Counted from the stretch's first letter, positions 17,301 to 25,289 are shown. The stretch is 64,000 nt of DNA from an uncultured Lachnospiraceae bacterium (GCA_947566645.1 CANOKL010000006.1:62001-126000); one strand, 5' to 3'. Numbers and translations: made by a program. Notes: a model not told the origin generated them from the sequence alone.

Positions 17301-17918
17301 ATGGTGATTGATACAAAGGATATGCTGGGCAGCATCCTGTCGAGCATTGCACGGATTGACTATATCAAGCTGGATGACATTCCGAACATTGATCTGTATA
17401 TGGATCAGGTTACTACTTTTATGGAAGAGCAGTTAGCCTCCACCAAGCGGTACGATGATGACAAGATCCTGACAAAGACCATGATCAACAATTATACGAA
17501 GAACAACCTGCTGCCCCCTCCGGTGAAGAAAAAGTACTCCAGGGAACACGTTCTTGTCATGATCTTTATCTACTATTTTAAAAATATCCTTTCCATCAAG
17601 GATATTGAGACACTGCTTGCACCCATCACGGATAAGTACTTTCATAATGGAAGCGACTTTAATATTACTTCCATCTACGAAGAAGTCTGCAAGCTGGAAG
17701 TGTCCCGCATTGATGCCATGCAAAAGGACGTTGCCAAAGCCTACCATCAGGCAATGGAATCCTTTGAGCAGGACGGGATCGAAGAAGAGGACAGGGATTA
17801 TTTCCGCCTGTTTTCTTTCATCTCCTCCTTAAGCTTTGATGTCTATGTAAAAAAACTCTTGATTGAAAAACTGATTAACGAGCTTCCTGAGCCAGATCAC
17901 GATAAGAAGAAAAAATAG
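17301..17918 (+). CDS. DUF1836 domain protein
   Basis: About 205 residues, mostly a DUF1836 domain: an N-terminal DYIKLDDIPNIDLYMDQV, then YDDDKILTKTMINNYTKNNL, and KKKYSREHVLVMIFIYYFKN. The middle resembles a MerR-like DNA-binding helix-turn-helix (a TKTMINNY recognition helix). DUF1836 proteins are widespread in Clostridia and of unknown function; a regulatory role is plausible. The ATG at 17301 is six bases after GAGGTG; the GTG at 17292 overlaps that site and is unlikely. The last codon lies inside a terminator shared with the convergent TrpR-like gene. Confidence 0.8.
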   Translation: MVIDTKDMLGSILSSIARIDYIKLDDIPNIDLYMDQVTTFMEEQLASTKRYDDDKILTKTMINNYTKNNLLPPPVKKKYSREHVLVMIFIYYFKNILSIKDIETLLAPITDKYFHNGSDFNITSIYEEVCKLEVSRIDAMQKDVAKAYHQAMESFEQDGIEEEDRDYFRLFSFISSLSFDVYVKKLLIEKLINELPEPDHDKKKK

Positions 17919-17940
17919 GGCGCACGCCCTATTTTTTCTT
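17907..17940. terminator. Bidirectional terminator overlapping two stop codons
   Basis: A perfect 16-bp stem (17907-17922 with 17925-17940) around a two-base loop, A-rich on one side and T-rich on the other. It contains the stop codons of both convergent genes, DUF1836 and the TrpR-like regulator. Confidence 0.85.
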
Positions 17941-18229
17941 AATTGTGCTTAATCCTTTCAAATACCATGTCGTATCCGTCATTGCCATAGTTAAGAGAAC
18001 GGTTTACCCTGCTGATTGTTGCCGTGGAGGCTCCTGTCTTATCTGCAATCTCCAGATAGGTTTTGTGCTCTCTCAGCATCTTTGCCACCTCAAATCTCTG
18101 CGATAATGACAACAGCTCATTGATCGTACAGATATCCTCAAAAAACGTGTAACACTCTTCCTTATTCTCAAGGCTTAACACCGCATCAAACAGATAATCT
18201 ACCGCCTCTGTCCTAATCTTCTTACTCAT
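17939..18229 (-). CDS. YerC/TrpR-like DNA-binding protein
   Basis: A 96-residue helix-turn-helix protein matching the Firmicute YerC/YecD family related to the TrpR repressor: LSLSQRFEVAKMLREHKTY, EIADKTGASTATISRVNRSL (recognition helix) and a short basic end. Unlike the TrpR of enterobacteria these are not known to control tryptophan genes here. It precedes, on the opposite side of a 75-base gap, a PHP hydrolase gene in the same direction. Ligand and regulon are unknown. Confidence 0.9.
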   Translation of the reverse strand: MSKKIRTEAVDYLFDAVLSLENKEECYTFFEDICTINELLSLSQRFEVAKMLREHKTYLEIADKTGASTATISRVNRSLNYGNDGYDMVFERIKHN

Positions 18230-18304
18230 GGCATATTACTCCTTTAACTGTCCAGTCCATTTAAAATTGCACAATTACATTTTAACACAGTAAATTCGTA
18301 AAGT

Positions 18305-19030
18305 CTATCTCTTTTTTCCACGTTTTAACAAAGCCTTCAAACCTTCCAGAGAAGTATTTGCAATCAGCTCCTCCGGGAAACCTGTCTCCTTTAACAGCTC
18401 CTCTGTCCTGGCATAATCTGCGATTGTCTGGTCCACATGGGAATCTGTCCCCAGAACAATCCTTGCTCCGTACTGTCTGCAAAGTCCAAGCATCCTGCAC
18501 ATATTTTCCCAGGCATTCTGACGGAAAGAGGTTGGCCTCAGGGAAGAATTATTCACCTCAAGAAGCGTCCCTGTCTCCTTCGCCGTCCTTACAAGCCGCT
18601 CATAGTCCACAGGAAATCTCGAATCATCCGGATGCCCGATAATATCCACATAAGGATTCTCCATCGCATGAATATAGGCACGAGTAATGCTTTCCTTGTC
18701 CATGGCTCCCTTATAGCAGGGAGCATGCATACTGGCAATGGCAATATCCATTTCCTTAAGCTCCTTTTCAGACAAATCCACCTCTCCCTGCTCATTCCGT
18801 ATATTTAATTCCACACCAAGAAGCAGTTCAATACCCTTCCTCTTTCTCGGAACCACCTTCAGATTCTGAAAATGATAAATATACGGACCGCCCGGCATAT
18901 CCGGCGCATGCTCTGTAATTGCAAGCCCCTTCAGACCTCTCGCTGCCGCTTCCTGCGCCATCTCATTCATAGTACAATAGGCATGGCCACTGGCCAGTGT
19001 ATGAGTATGAGTATCAATCTCTATAAACAT
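18305..19030 (-). CDS. PHP-domain phosphatase/hydrolase (YcdX-like)
   Basis: About 241 residues of a PHP metal-dependent phosphoesterase. The metal ligands are visible: DTHTHTLASGHAY at the start, AITEHAPDMPGG, a SMHAPC segment, IIGHPDDSRFP and LGTDSHVDQTIA near the end. YcdX-type members are trinuclear zinc phosphatases of unspecified small substrate. The ATG at 19030 follows GAAGGA by five bases; the earlier in-frame start at 19066 lacks a site. It runs 75 bases upstream of the YerC-like gene and may share its transcript. Confidence 0.85.
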   Translation of the reverse strand: MFIEIDTHTHTLASGHAYCTMNEMAQEAAARGLKGLAITEHAPDMPGGPYIYHFQNLKVVPRKRKGIELLLGVELNIRNEQGEVDLSEKELKEMDIAIASMHAPCYKGAMDKESITRAYIHAMENPYVDIIGHPDDSRFPVDYERLVRTAKETGTLLEVNNSSLRPTSFRQNAWENMCRMLGLCRQYGARIVLGTDSHVDQTIADYARTEELLKETGFPEELIANTSLEGLKALLKRGKKR

Positions 19031-19179
19031 CTTATTCCTTCTTTCATATAATGTTGAAAGCGTCAAAAGGTATTTTGACGCTCATGATATAACATCAAAT
19101 AATCACGGAAATATTATACAGTATATTATTTTAAATTTCTACAGAAATTAAGAGAAAAAGAAGAAAAGAGGTGTTTTTC

Positions 19180-19383
19180 GTGGATATAGATAAAAGAACA
19201 GATAAGAAAGAAAGGTCCAACGATGAGATCATTAATTCTTACGATTACCTGTCAAATGCAGCATCTGCCCAGGATATGACCGGACTGATTCCTTCTGCCC
19301 CAACCTCAGATGAAGAGGTCGAAGCATACGAAGAACTATATCATTTCCTCCCGCCAGACGGCGAAGCAGAAAAGATCCGATAG
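19180..19383 (+). CDS. Small acidic hypothetical protein
   Basis: About 67 residues from a GTG at 19180, six bases after AGAGGTG. The protein is acidic, soluble and probably mostly disordered or helical, with NSYDYLSNAASAQDMTGLIP followed by a Glu-rich helix. I do not recognise it. The gene is followed 75 bases later by another hypothetical gene in the same direction; coupling of the two is possible but not shown. Confidence 0.55.
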   Translation: MDIDKRTDKKERSNDEIINSYDYLSNAASAQDMTGLIPSAPTSDEEVEAYEELYHFLPPDGEAEKIR

Positions 19384-19458
19384 CACAGACAACTTCGGTA
19401 AGACACGCACCCTCCACAGCCACATGGCATATATTAATCAAAAACCGGAGATTTTCAT

Positions 19459-19932
19459 ATGCCAGCAACATTAATGCCTGTTACAGGCATCATACAAAAT
19501 GTAACATCCTTCAGTGAAGACTGCTGCGAACAGCAGGTAACCATCCGCAGCGATAACGGAATCAGCCAGTTCATCATAAGCCCTGACACCTATGTAATCG
19601 GAGAAGTACGTCTCCGCCCCGGTATGCCCGTCGCGGCATTTTACGATGCCTCCCTGCCTGTACCGCTCATCTTCCCGCCAAGATACCAGGCCGTCATCAT
19701 CGGAAGAAGAAACCCATCCGAAAATATCTATGTCGGATATTTCGACGACACACTGACCGCAGAAGACAATGCACTAAAAATAAATCTCAGCCGGACCACC
19801 GAGATCGTGACCTCTAACGGACAGAGCTATGGCTGCCGCCCTGAAAACAAAATGCTGGTAGTCTATTACAGCGAAACAACAAGAAGCATACCGCCGCAGA
19901 CAACACCGCGGAAAATCATCGTCCTATGCTAA
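19459..19932 (+). CDS. Conserved-looking hypothetical beta-rich protein
   Basis: A 157-residue protein with alternating hydrophobic residues suggesting a beta-barrel: TGIIQNVTSF, QQVTIRSDNG, ISQFIISPDTYVIGE, then VAAFYDASLPVPLIFPPRY and AVIIGRR. The second half repeats a strand-rich pattern ending MLVVYYSETTR. It has neither signal peptide nor membrane helix. CCGGAG lies eight bases before the ATG. Proteins with the YDASLPVPLIFPP segment occur in other Lachnospiraceae as unknowns. Its stop is four bases before the GC-rich palindrome that also ends the opposing zinc-ribbon gene. Confidence 0.65.
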   Translation: MPATLMPVTGIIQNVTSFSEDCCEQQVTIRSDNGISQFIISPDTYVIGEVRLRPGMPVAAFYDASLPVPLIFPPRYQAVIIGRRNPSENIYVGYFDDTLTAEDNALKINLSRTTEIVTSNGQSYGCRPENKMLVVYYSETTRSIPPQTTPRKIIVLC

Positions 19933-19936
19933 GTTG

Positions 19937-19968
19937 GGGACGGGGCATTTTTAAAAATGCCCCGTCCC
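19937..19968. repeat. REP-like 32-bp perfect palindrome
   Basis: GGGACGGGGCATTTTTAAAA with its exact reverse complement forms a perfect 32-bp palindrome between convergent genes. A close copy, with a degenerate half-copy next to it, lies at 49555-49610. Repeated GC-ended palindromes of this kind resemble REP elements spread by REP-associated tyrosine transposases. It may also end transcription from both sides. Confidence 0.75.
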
Positions 19969-20600
19969 TAATTCGCAACTTCAATAAGCTTTTTGTTAAT
20001 ACGGTTTTGAACATCAAGATAGTACGCAGCTTCTTCCGTGTTCATTTCTCCATCATCCCAGCCTTCGAAATCCTTTACCCACTCAGCATACTTACTCATA
20101 TAATCCGCATAATCTGCCACCAGCCCCAGATCCGTTCCATCTGATTCTCCGTACCTCTTCATAAATTCACAATATTCCGTCATAAATTCCTCGTAGCTAT
20201 CCATTGCTTTCTTGAATTCCGGCCGCATACCGTCTACTGATTTGTCACGGCTTTTCGGATTTTCCTTTGCCTTTTCCTCTTTAGCCGCTTCACCTTCAGG
20301 TTCGGATTCCACTTCACTTGCCTTTTCCTCTTTAGCCGTTTCAGGTTCAGATTCCACTTCACTTTCTTTTACCTCATCTGATTTTGGAATTTCGACAGAC
20401 CGTACGGTCTCCAGATCCTCTTTATTTCTGACAACTGAGTTAACAATTCCAATTGCAAAAATAACCAGAAGAACAATAAACCATCCTTTCTTGTAAAATG
20501 GTTTCTTATTCTTTGCGCCGCATGACGGACAAATCCTTGCATTTTTTGCAATCGGTGCATTACAGTTCCTACATATTACCATCTTTGGTTTCCCTGACAT
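19968..20600 (-). CDS. Zinc-ribbon membrane protein
   Basis: A 210-residue protein: an N-terminal zinc ribbon (CRNCNAPIAKNARICPSCGA), one membrane helix (residues about 42-60, WFIVLLVIFAIGIVNSVV), and a long Glu/Lys-rich, repeat-like segment (two units of the SEVESEP type) with coiled-coil character. It ends in a globular helical domain with several Tyr/Trp residues (YEEFMTEYCEFMKRYGES). It is the last of three genes with SPFH and TM2 proteins, spaced by about 20 bases or less, suggesting a common membrane-linked job. The stop abuts the REP-like palindrome. Confidence 0.75.
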   Translation of the reverse strand: MSGKPKMVICRNCNAPIAKNARICPSCGAKNKKPFYKKGWFIVLLVIFAIGIVNSVVRNKEDLETVRSVEIPKSDEVKESEVESEPETAKEEKASEVESEPEGEAAKEEKAKENPKSRDKSVDGMRPEFKKAMDSYEEFMTEYCEFMKRYGESDGTDLGLVADYADYMSKYAEWVKDFEGWDDGEMNTEEAAYYLDVQNRINKKLIEVAN

Positions 20601-20622
20601 CTTATCATCCTCCCTCAGTTTC

Positions 20623-21603
20623 TTAACTTCTTAAAATACGTTTCTTTTCCTCATCAAACTCATCCTGTGTCAAGATTTCTTCATCTAGCAGTGCCTTTAA
20701 CTCCCGCAATTGTTCTGCCCTGCTTTTCGACTGGTTATCTGCCCCTGAGCTCTTCTGCACATTTTGAGCCATGGTATTTCCTAAAGCCATTCCCGCCCCC
20801 AGCCCTGCCAACCCTCCCTTCTGCTTTGCCGCATCTCTCATAGCTCTTGCTGTCTGGTATTTCATAAAGGATTCCATATCGCTTTTTGCAATACCAATTC
20901 CTGACTGCTCATCAATCATTCTTTCAACATCCTCAGGAAGTGAAATATTTTCGATAATCACATCGCTGAATTGTATCCCTGTCATTCTTACCTGACCGTT
21001 TAATCTTTCCTGCATTGCAGAAGATAAAATTCTGTATCCTGCGGCCAATTCCAGAACTGACATTTCTGTTTCTCCAACCGTAGTTGAAAAGACTTCTGTC
21101 ACCATTGACGAAAGGTATTCAACAATGTCATAAGTCATTACAATTCCTTTTGTTCCAAAGATTTCTTTCATAAAATAAGCAACATCTGTAATTCTGAATG
21201 CAAATTTTCCAAAAGCACGTATCCGCACCATATTGAAATCTTTGTCTCTCTTCATAATAGGATTTTTTGTCCCCCACCTATTGTCTATAAACTGCCTGGT
21301 ACTCACAAAATATAAATCTGCAATTACAGGTGATACAAATAAATAGGGAAATGCCTTAAGTTTTGTCAGAACAGGAAAATTATCTGTATTGAGTTCATAT
21401 GTACCTGGCGGAAGAATATCTGCCAACTGGCCACCTTTCAAAAACACAGCGCACTGGCTCTCTCTGACAATAACCTTTGACCCCTGTTTTAATTCATCAT
21501 TCCCGCTTTCCCGGCGGAATTTCATAACAATAAGCCGATTGCTTTTATCTTCATATTCAATTACATCAAGAAATTGATCTTTAACAATATCCCAAAAATC
21601 CAT
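20623..21603 (-). CDS. SPFH-domain protein with C-terminal SHOCT motif (YdjI-like)
   Basis: About 326 residues. An SPFH (band-7-like) domain of the virion-core/YdjI type fills most of the protein (QGSKVIVRESQCAVFLKGGQ, LPPGTYELNTDNFPVL, RAFGKFAFRITDVAYFM). A Gly/Ala segment follows (GGLAGLGAGMALGNTM), and the last 30 residues are a SHOCT motif (LRELKALLDEEILTQDEFDE). YdjI of Bacillus belongs to a membrane-stress complex with a flotillin-like partner, so membrane recruitment is plausible. The start at 21603 has GGAG seven bases upstream. Neighbours encode zinc-ribbon and TM2 proteins. Confidence 0.85.
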   Translation of the reverse strand: MDFWDIVKDQFLDVIEYEDKSNRLIVMKFRRESGNDELKQGSKVIVRESQCAVFLKGGQLADILPPGTYELNTDNFPVLTKLKAFPYLFVSPVIADLYFVSTRQFIDNRWGTKNPIMKRDKDFNMVRIRAFGKFAFRITDVAYFMKEIFGTKGIVMTYDIVEYLSSMVTEVFSTTVGETEMSVLELAAGYRILSSAMQERLNGQVRMTGIQFSDVIIENISLPEDVERMIDEQSGIGIAKSDMESFMKYQTARAMRDAAKQKGGLAGLGAGMALGNTMAQNVQKSSGADNQSKSRAEQLRELKALLDEEILTQDEFDEEKKRILRS

Positions 21604-21617
21604 ACTTCTCTCCTTCA

Positions 21618-22007
21618 CTACAGCAGGGGCAAGTCAAATTCATCCTTAAACATTCCCGTTGCAATCAAAATAATATCAATAATCCAGCCAAATCCGAACA
21701 GACCCAATGTAAACAAATAAAGAATTCCCATTCCTGCCTTTCCAACATAAAACTTATGCGCCCCTAACCCTCCCCCAAATATACACAACAGCAAAGCAAC
21801 TGTTTTACTTTTTCTACTAACTCCAGGGACGACTTCCGGACTCTTGAATACTGGATTGTCCATGATAACATGTTGTCCTGGCAGCTCTTCTTTTTGGCAG
21901 TATATCTGATTTAGACTTATATCCTTCTCAACAGGCATTCTGTCCTCATACCCACAATAATCACATCTTTTCCCCTTCAGCGGCGCACCGCATACCGGAC
22001 ATTTCAT
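21618..22007 (-). CDS. TM2-domain protein with N-terminal zinc ribbon
   Basis: About 129 residues starting MKCPVCGAPLKGKRCDYCGY, a zinc ribbon with four cysteines. A flexible linker follows, then a TM2 domain (KTVALLLCIFGGGLGAHKFY, then LYLFTLGLFGFGWIIDII): two membrane helices joined by the conserved G-x-H-x-F-Y turn. The start is set at 22007, nine bases after AGGAG; ATGs at 22013 and 22016 sit too close to that site. It is the first gene of the TM2, SPFH, zinc-ribbon cluster. Confidence 0.85.
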   Translation of the reverse strand: MKCPVCGAPLKGKRCDYCGYEDRMPVEKDISLNQIYCQKEELPGQHVIMDNPVFKSPEVVPGVSRKSKTVALLLCIFGGGLGAHKFYVGKAGMGILYLFTLGLFGFGWIIDIILIATGMFKDEFDLPLL

Positions 22008-22217
22008 TTCCATCATTCTCCTTCTTTTCCTTCAAATATACCCTCATATTTATTAACATGTCTGTTTCAACAGGCTACAGAAGCTTGCCAGAATCAAAAC
22101 TTTTATTGGCACAGGGACATGCAACGAGGTGCAAGTCCCCATGAATAGTTACAATTCATCTTAAATCCTAACAACTCTTTATTATTTGCATAACAGTTGA
22201 ATATACTTCATGCTCGT

Positions 22218-22610
22218 TCATAACCTTCTCCTCAATTCCTCTATACTTTTCACATACGTTATTCCGTCACTTTCTTCCGGCATCTGTGGAATTCCATGTC
22301 CGAGAATCAGTGAAATGAATTCTATCTGCTCTTCTCTTTTCTTAATTTCTCCTCTGACAATTTCTATCTTCCGTCTTAGATATTCTTTTTTCTTATTGTC
22401 TGTTGCCTGTAGTAATTGTCTGATTTCTTTTAGTCCAAATCCCATCTCCTTATATAGCATGATTTCCCATATTTTTTCCAACGCTTCCTTGTCATATAAT
22501 CGATGATTATTTCTTGATCTTTCCGTCACAAGAATTCCCTCGTCATCATAATACTGTAATGTACGCCTGCTTACCCCAGCCAATTTACTTACCTCATTTG
22601 TTCTTTTCAT
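22218..22610 (-). CDS. MerR-family transcription regulator
   Basis: About 130 residues. The MerR helix-turn-helix and wing are clear: EVSKLAGVSRRTLQYYDDEG, then NNHRLYDKEALEKIWEI. A coiled-coil dimer helix (EIVRGEIKKREEQIEFI) and a short tail follow. No conserved effector cysteines are seen, so the ligand is unknown. The ATG at 22610 has a GAGAGGAAGG site. Its own promoter carries a perfect palindrome inside a 19-base spacer, the hallmark of MerR control by DNA distortion, so the gene is probably autoregulated. No other adjacent target gene is obvious except the divergent asparaginase. Confidence 0.85.
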   Translation of the reverse strand: MKRTNEVSKLAGVSRRTLQYYDDEGILVTERSRNNHRLYDKEALEKIWEIMLYKEMGFGLKEIRQLLQATDNKKKEYLRRKIEIVRGEIKKREEQIEFISLILGHGIPQMPEESDGITYVKSIEELRRRL

Positions 22611-22636
22611 TACGGCCTTCCTCTCTCCGCATAAAA

Positions 22637-22669
22637 AGCATATCCTATCACGTAAACGTGATAGCAATA
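22637..22669 (-). promoter_or_regulatory. MerR-type promoter with operator in a 19-bp spacer
   Basis: On the minus strand a TTGCTA -35 box and TATGCT -10 box are 19 bases apart rather than 17. The spacer region contains the perfect 20-bp palindrome CTATCACGTAAACGTGATAG (22645-22664). A second half-match, GTGATTATCAC, lies about 50 bases further upstream at 22713-22723. This arrangement is typical of MerR-family promoters. The precise hexamer assignment is by eye. Confidence 0.7.
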
Positions 22670-22753
22670 CCCTTTTTTCGGAATCACAAATTATTTGCTT
22701 CATATAAGGCCGTGATTATCACGCGAATTTTTTACCAATCAATATATGCTTCA

Positions 22754-22783
22754 TTGCAGCTAATGGCCAGGGTGTGTTATACT
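22754..22783 (+). promoter_or_regulatory. Probable promoter of the asparaginase gene
   Basis: TTGCAG (22754-22759) and TATACT (22778-22783) with an 18-base spacer, about 55 bases before the start codon. It diverges from the MerR promoter. Confidence 0.55.
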
Positions 22784-22837
22784 ATATTAAGTTGTCAGAT
22801 ACAACTATACTTTTATTACATTGAGAGGATGATGTAT

Positions 22838-23833
22838 ATGAAAAAAATACTTATGATTGCCACCGGAGGCACGATTGCCTCCAAGGGCGGAGAACAGGGA
22901 CTTGCGCCTGCCATGACTGGGGATGAACTGGCGGCGAATGTCCCGGGAATTCAAGACAAATGTAAACTCACCGTCCTGCAGCTTATGAATATTGACAGCA
23001 CGAACATGCGTCCGCGGGACTGGCTTAGAATCTGTGATGCAGTCATGGAACACTACGACTCTTACGACGGATTCGTAATCCTGCATGGAACAGACACAAT
23101 GGCATATACAGCCGCCGCACTTTCCTACCTGATACAGGACAGCAGGAAACCCATCGTTCTGACCGGTTCTCAAAAGCCAATGGGAAACCCCTACACAGAT
23201 GCAAAGCTCAACATCTACCAGAGCATCCTGTATGCTCTGGATGACCAGTCCTGCCGCGTCTGCATTGTATTTAACGGGAAAGCCGTTGCCGGGACCCGCG
23301 GCAGAAAGCAGCGCACCCGGAGCTTTGATGCCTTTGAAAGCATGAACTTTCCGCTTCTTGCAGTCATTCATGATGACCGCATCATCCGGCACTACACCGG
23401 TGCACTGCCCGAACCGGATGCGCTTAAAACCTACAGCAGACTGAACGACCGGGTATTCGTCCTAAAACTCACGCCAGAAGTAAAAGCAGAGATCTTCGGA
23501 CTTTTAAGCAGTCACTATGATGCAATTATATTAGAAACCTTTGGAATTGGCGGAATACCAGAATACGAAGATGCCTCCTTCGAAAAGGCAATTTTCGGGT
23601 GGGTAGATGCCGGAAAAACCCTTGCAGTCACCACCCAGGTCCCTGAAGAAGGCTGCGATCTAGAAGTTTATAAGGTAGGGAAAAAATACAGTGAACACCC
23701 TGGAATCCTCCAGGCTGCAGACATGACAACGGAATCACTCGTTGCAAAGATTATGTGGATATTAGGACAGACGGATAAACAGGAAGAAATACGCTCCATG
23801 TTCTATACCTCCATCAACCACGACAGAACCTAA
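22838..23833 (+). CDS. ansA: Type I L-asparaginase
   Basis: A 331-residue cytoplasmic asparaginase that converts asparagine to aspartate and ammonia. Both catalytic threonine regions are present: IATGGTIASKGG at the start and ILHGTDTMAYTAAAL near residue 85, with TGSQKPMGNPYTDA after it. There is no signal peptide, which fits the AnsA (type I) form. The ATG at 22838 is preceded by GAGAGGATG. It stands alone, divergent from the MerR regulator; whether MerR controls it is unknown. Confidence 0.92.
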   Translation: MKKILMIATGGTIASKGGEQGLAPAMTGDELAANVPGIQDKCKLTVLQLMNIDSTNMRPRDWLRICDAVMEHYDSYDGFVILHGTDTMAYTAAALSYLIQDSRKPIVLTGSQKPMGNPYTDAKLNIYQSILYALDDQSCRVCIVFNGKAVAGTRGRKQRTRSFDAFESMNFPLLAVIHDDRIIRHYTGALPEPDALKTYSRLNDRVFVLKLTPEVKAEIFGLLSSHYDAIILETFGIGGIPEYEDASFEKAIFGWVDAGKTLAVTTQVPEEGCDLEVYKVGKKYSEHPGILQAADMTTESLVAKIMWILGQTDKQEEIRSMFYTSINHDRT

Positions 23834-23854
23834 ACTCCTAACGCCCGATACACA

Positions 23855-24194
23855 GCAGGCAGGGACAATCCCATATTCCAATGAAAACAATCAGGGGCGC
23901 TTTTTATGGAGGTGAAATCCATTGCCTACGAAGACTTAGGCGTGAGGGCTCTCCCGAACGTCTTAGTCGGAGTTGGCAATTAGGAGCCTTAAAGAAATAA
24001 CATGACATCTTGCTTGCCTTTTTCTCCGATAGCGCCAGGCAAAAATTAGTTACATAGCCCGCTATGCGCCTAATTTTTGCCTGGCACTCTCGAAGAAAAA
24101 TTCTGCGCAATCTTGTCATGTTATTTCTTTAAGGCTCCTTAGTTCACCGGAATTTTGCCCCGTTTGAATGGAATATGGGATTGTCCCTGCCTGC
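23855..24194. repeat. Nested inverted-repeat element (MITE-like), about 340 bp
   Basis: The element has perfect 26-bp terminal inverted repeats (23855-23880 and 24169-24194). Inside are a second perfect 26-bp pair (23982-24007 and 24114-24139), a 16-bp pair (24034-24049 and 24070-24085), and a central CATAG/CTATG hairpin. It carries no gene. It lies between convergent genes, where it would also stop transcription from both sides. I could not find an obvious target-site duplication. A non-autonomous transposon is the simplest reading. Confidence 0.75.
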
Positions 24195-24227
24195 GTCCGC
24201 TGCCAGACAGTAAAAATCACCCAGTAC

Positions 24228-25289
24228 CTACACAGACTCTTCAATCTGCACAGTCTCTTGTTCCTGCTTTGGCTCTTTGATCTGCCCAGCCTCTGGCTCC
24301 CCGGTCTGCCCCGGCTCCCCGGTCTGCACAGCCTCTGGCTCTCCAATCTGCCCCGGCTCCCCGGTCTGCACAGTCTCTGGCTCCTGCTTTGGCTCCCCGG
24401 CCTGCACAGTCTCTGGCTCCCCGGTCTGCACAGTCTCTGGCTCGCTCACCTCTTTCACTCCCGTAATCTTCTCCAGAAGCTCCCTTGCCTCTTCCACACA
24501 AAAAAGCGACCCGCCACGTTCCACTACATGCCACAGCTTAAGCTTCGCGCTCTCATTTTCTCCCATTGCAGCATAAATACGAGCCTCCTTCATATCAAAG
24601 AGCACCCTGTGCCATGGATAAGACACCTTCCCTGCCAGTTCCTCCCGCTCCTTTACAAAACGGAAAGCCGACTCATAATCCCGGTTTTCCATCGCCCGGA
24701 ACAGATTATTATCCGCACAAAGCATCCGAAAATACTCCTGATCCTTTTTGTTTCTGATTCCTGCGCGGTAAGTCTTCTCAAGCTCTGCCACTCTTTCCCC
24801 TGTCCCGTTCCTAAAATGCAGCGCACACAGGAGCACATAGTAATTGAACCGGAATCTTCCTTTCAACTTATATATATTAATACGCTGAAGCGTTTCCCAT
24901 GCCTGCGCAAAATTCCCCTGGTAATACTGCGCCATGGCATGATTGCATGCGATTCTGTCTTTGTAAAATAATATCGTAAGCCGGTTTAGGCAGGCCTCAA
25001 AAAGATACGGATCACAATCTTTCATTAAGGTCTCCGAAATCACGGTTGATGCCGACATAAGCACAAAGATCATGACTGCCGCCAAAGTAATATACACCAA
25101 AAAAACACTCAGTGTCAGCAGCAGTGAAGCAAAGCCTCCCACCACCAGACTAATCCGGTAATCCATCTTAAAGATCCCCAGATAAATCAGGTAAATAATC
25201 GCGATTGCACAGATTCCCGCTCCCGCCCATTTTCTTTTATAATAGGATGACATTACCTTCCTTATCTTATATTCCATATTTCTGTCCAT
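24228..25289 (-). CDS. Membrane protein with repeat-rich C-terminal tail
   Basis: A 353-residue protein. Two membrane helices (residues about 22-42 and 47-75) are followed by a helical, TPR-like cytoplasmic region (AQYYQGNFAQAWETLQRINI, ARIYAAMGENESAKLKLWHV). The last 75 residues are a low-complexity tail of units such as EPETVQTGEP and GQTGEP in degenerate tandem copies. Antisense frames across the tail are by-products of the repeats. GGAGG lies before the ATG. The function is unknown; the tail length probably varies between strains. The gene ends 34 bases from the nested inverted-repeat element. Confidence 0.75.
   Translation of the reverse strand: MDRNMEYKIRKVMSSYYKRKWAGAGICAIAIIYLIYLGIFKMDYRISLVVGGFASLLLTLSVFLVYITLAAVMIFVLMSASTVISETLMKDCDPYLFEACLNRLTILFYKDRIACNHAMAQYYQGNFAQAWETLQRINIYKLKGRFRFNYYVLLCALHFRNGTGERVAELEKTYRAGIRNKKDQEYFRMLCADNNLFRAMENRDYESAFRFVKEREELAGKVSYPWHRVLFDMKEARIYAAMGENESAKLKLWHVVERGGSLFCVEEARELLEKITGVKEVSEPETVQTGEPETVQAGEPKQEPETVQTGEPGQIGEPEAVQTGEPGQTGEPEAGQIKEPKQEQETVQIEESV

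Noticed and set aside
22100..22140. GAGGTGCAAGTCCCC-like sequence reminiscent of a group II intron segment
   Set aside because: Too short and no domain V or reverse transcriptase nearby; coincidence is likely.
24241..24576. Alternative frames with repeated Asp-Cys-Ala or Ser-Pro-Val-Cys units
   Set aside because: By-products of the repetitive tail of the membrane protein gene on the minus strand.
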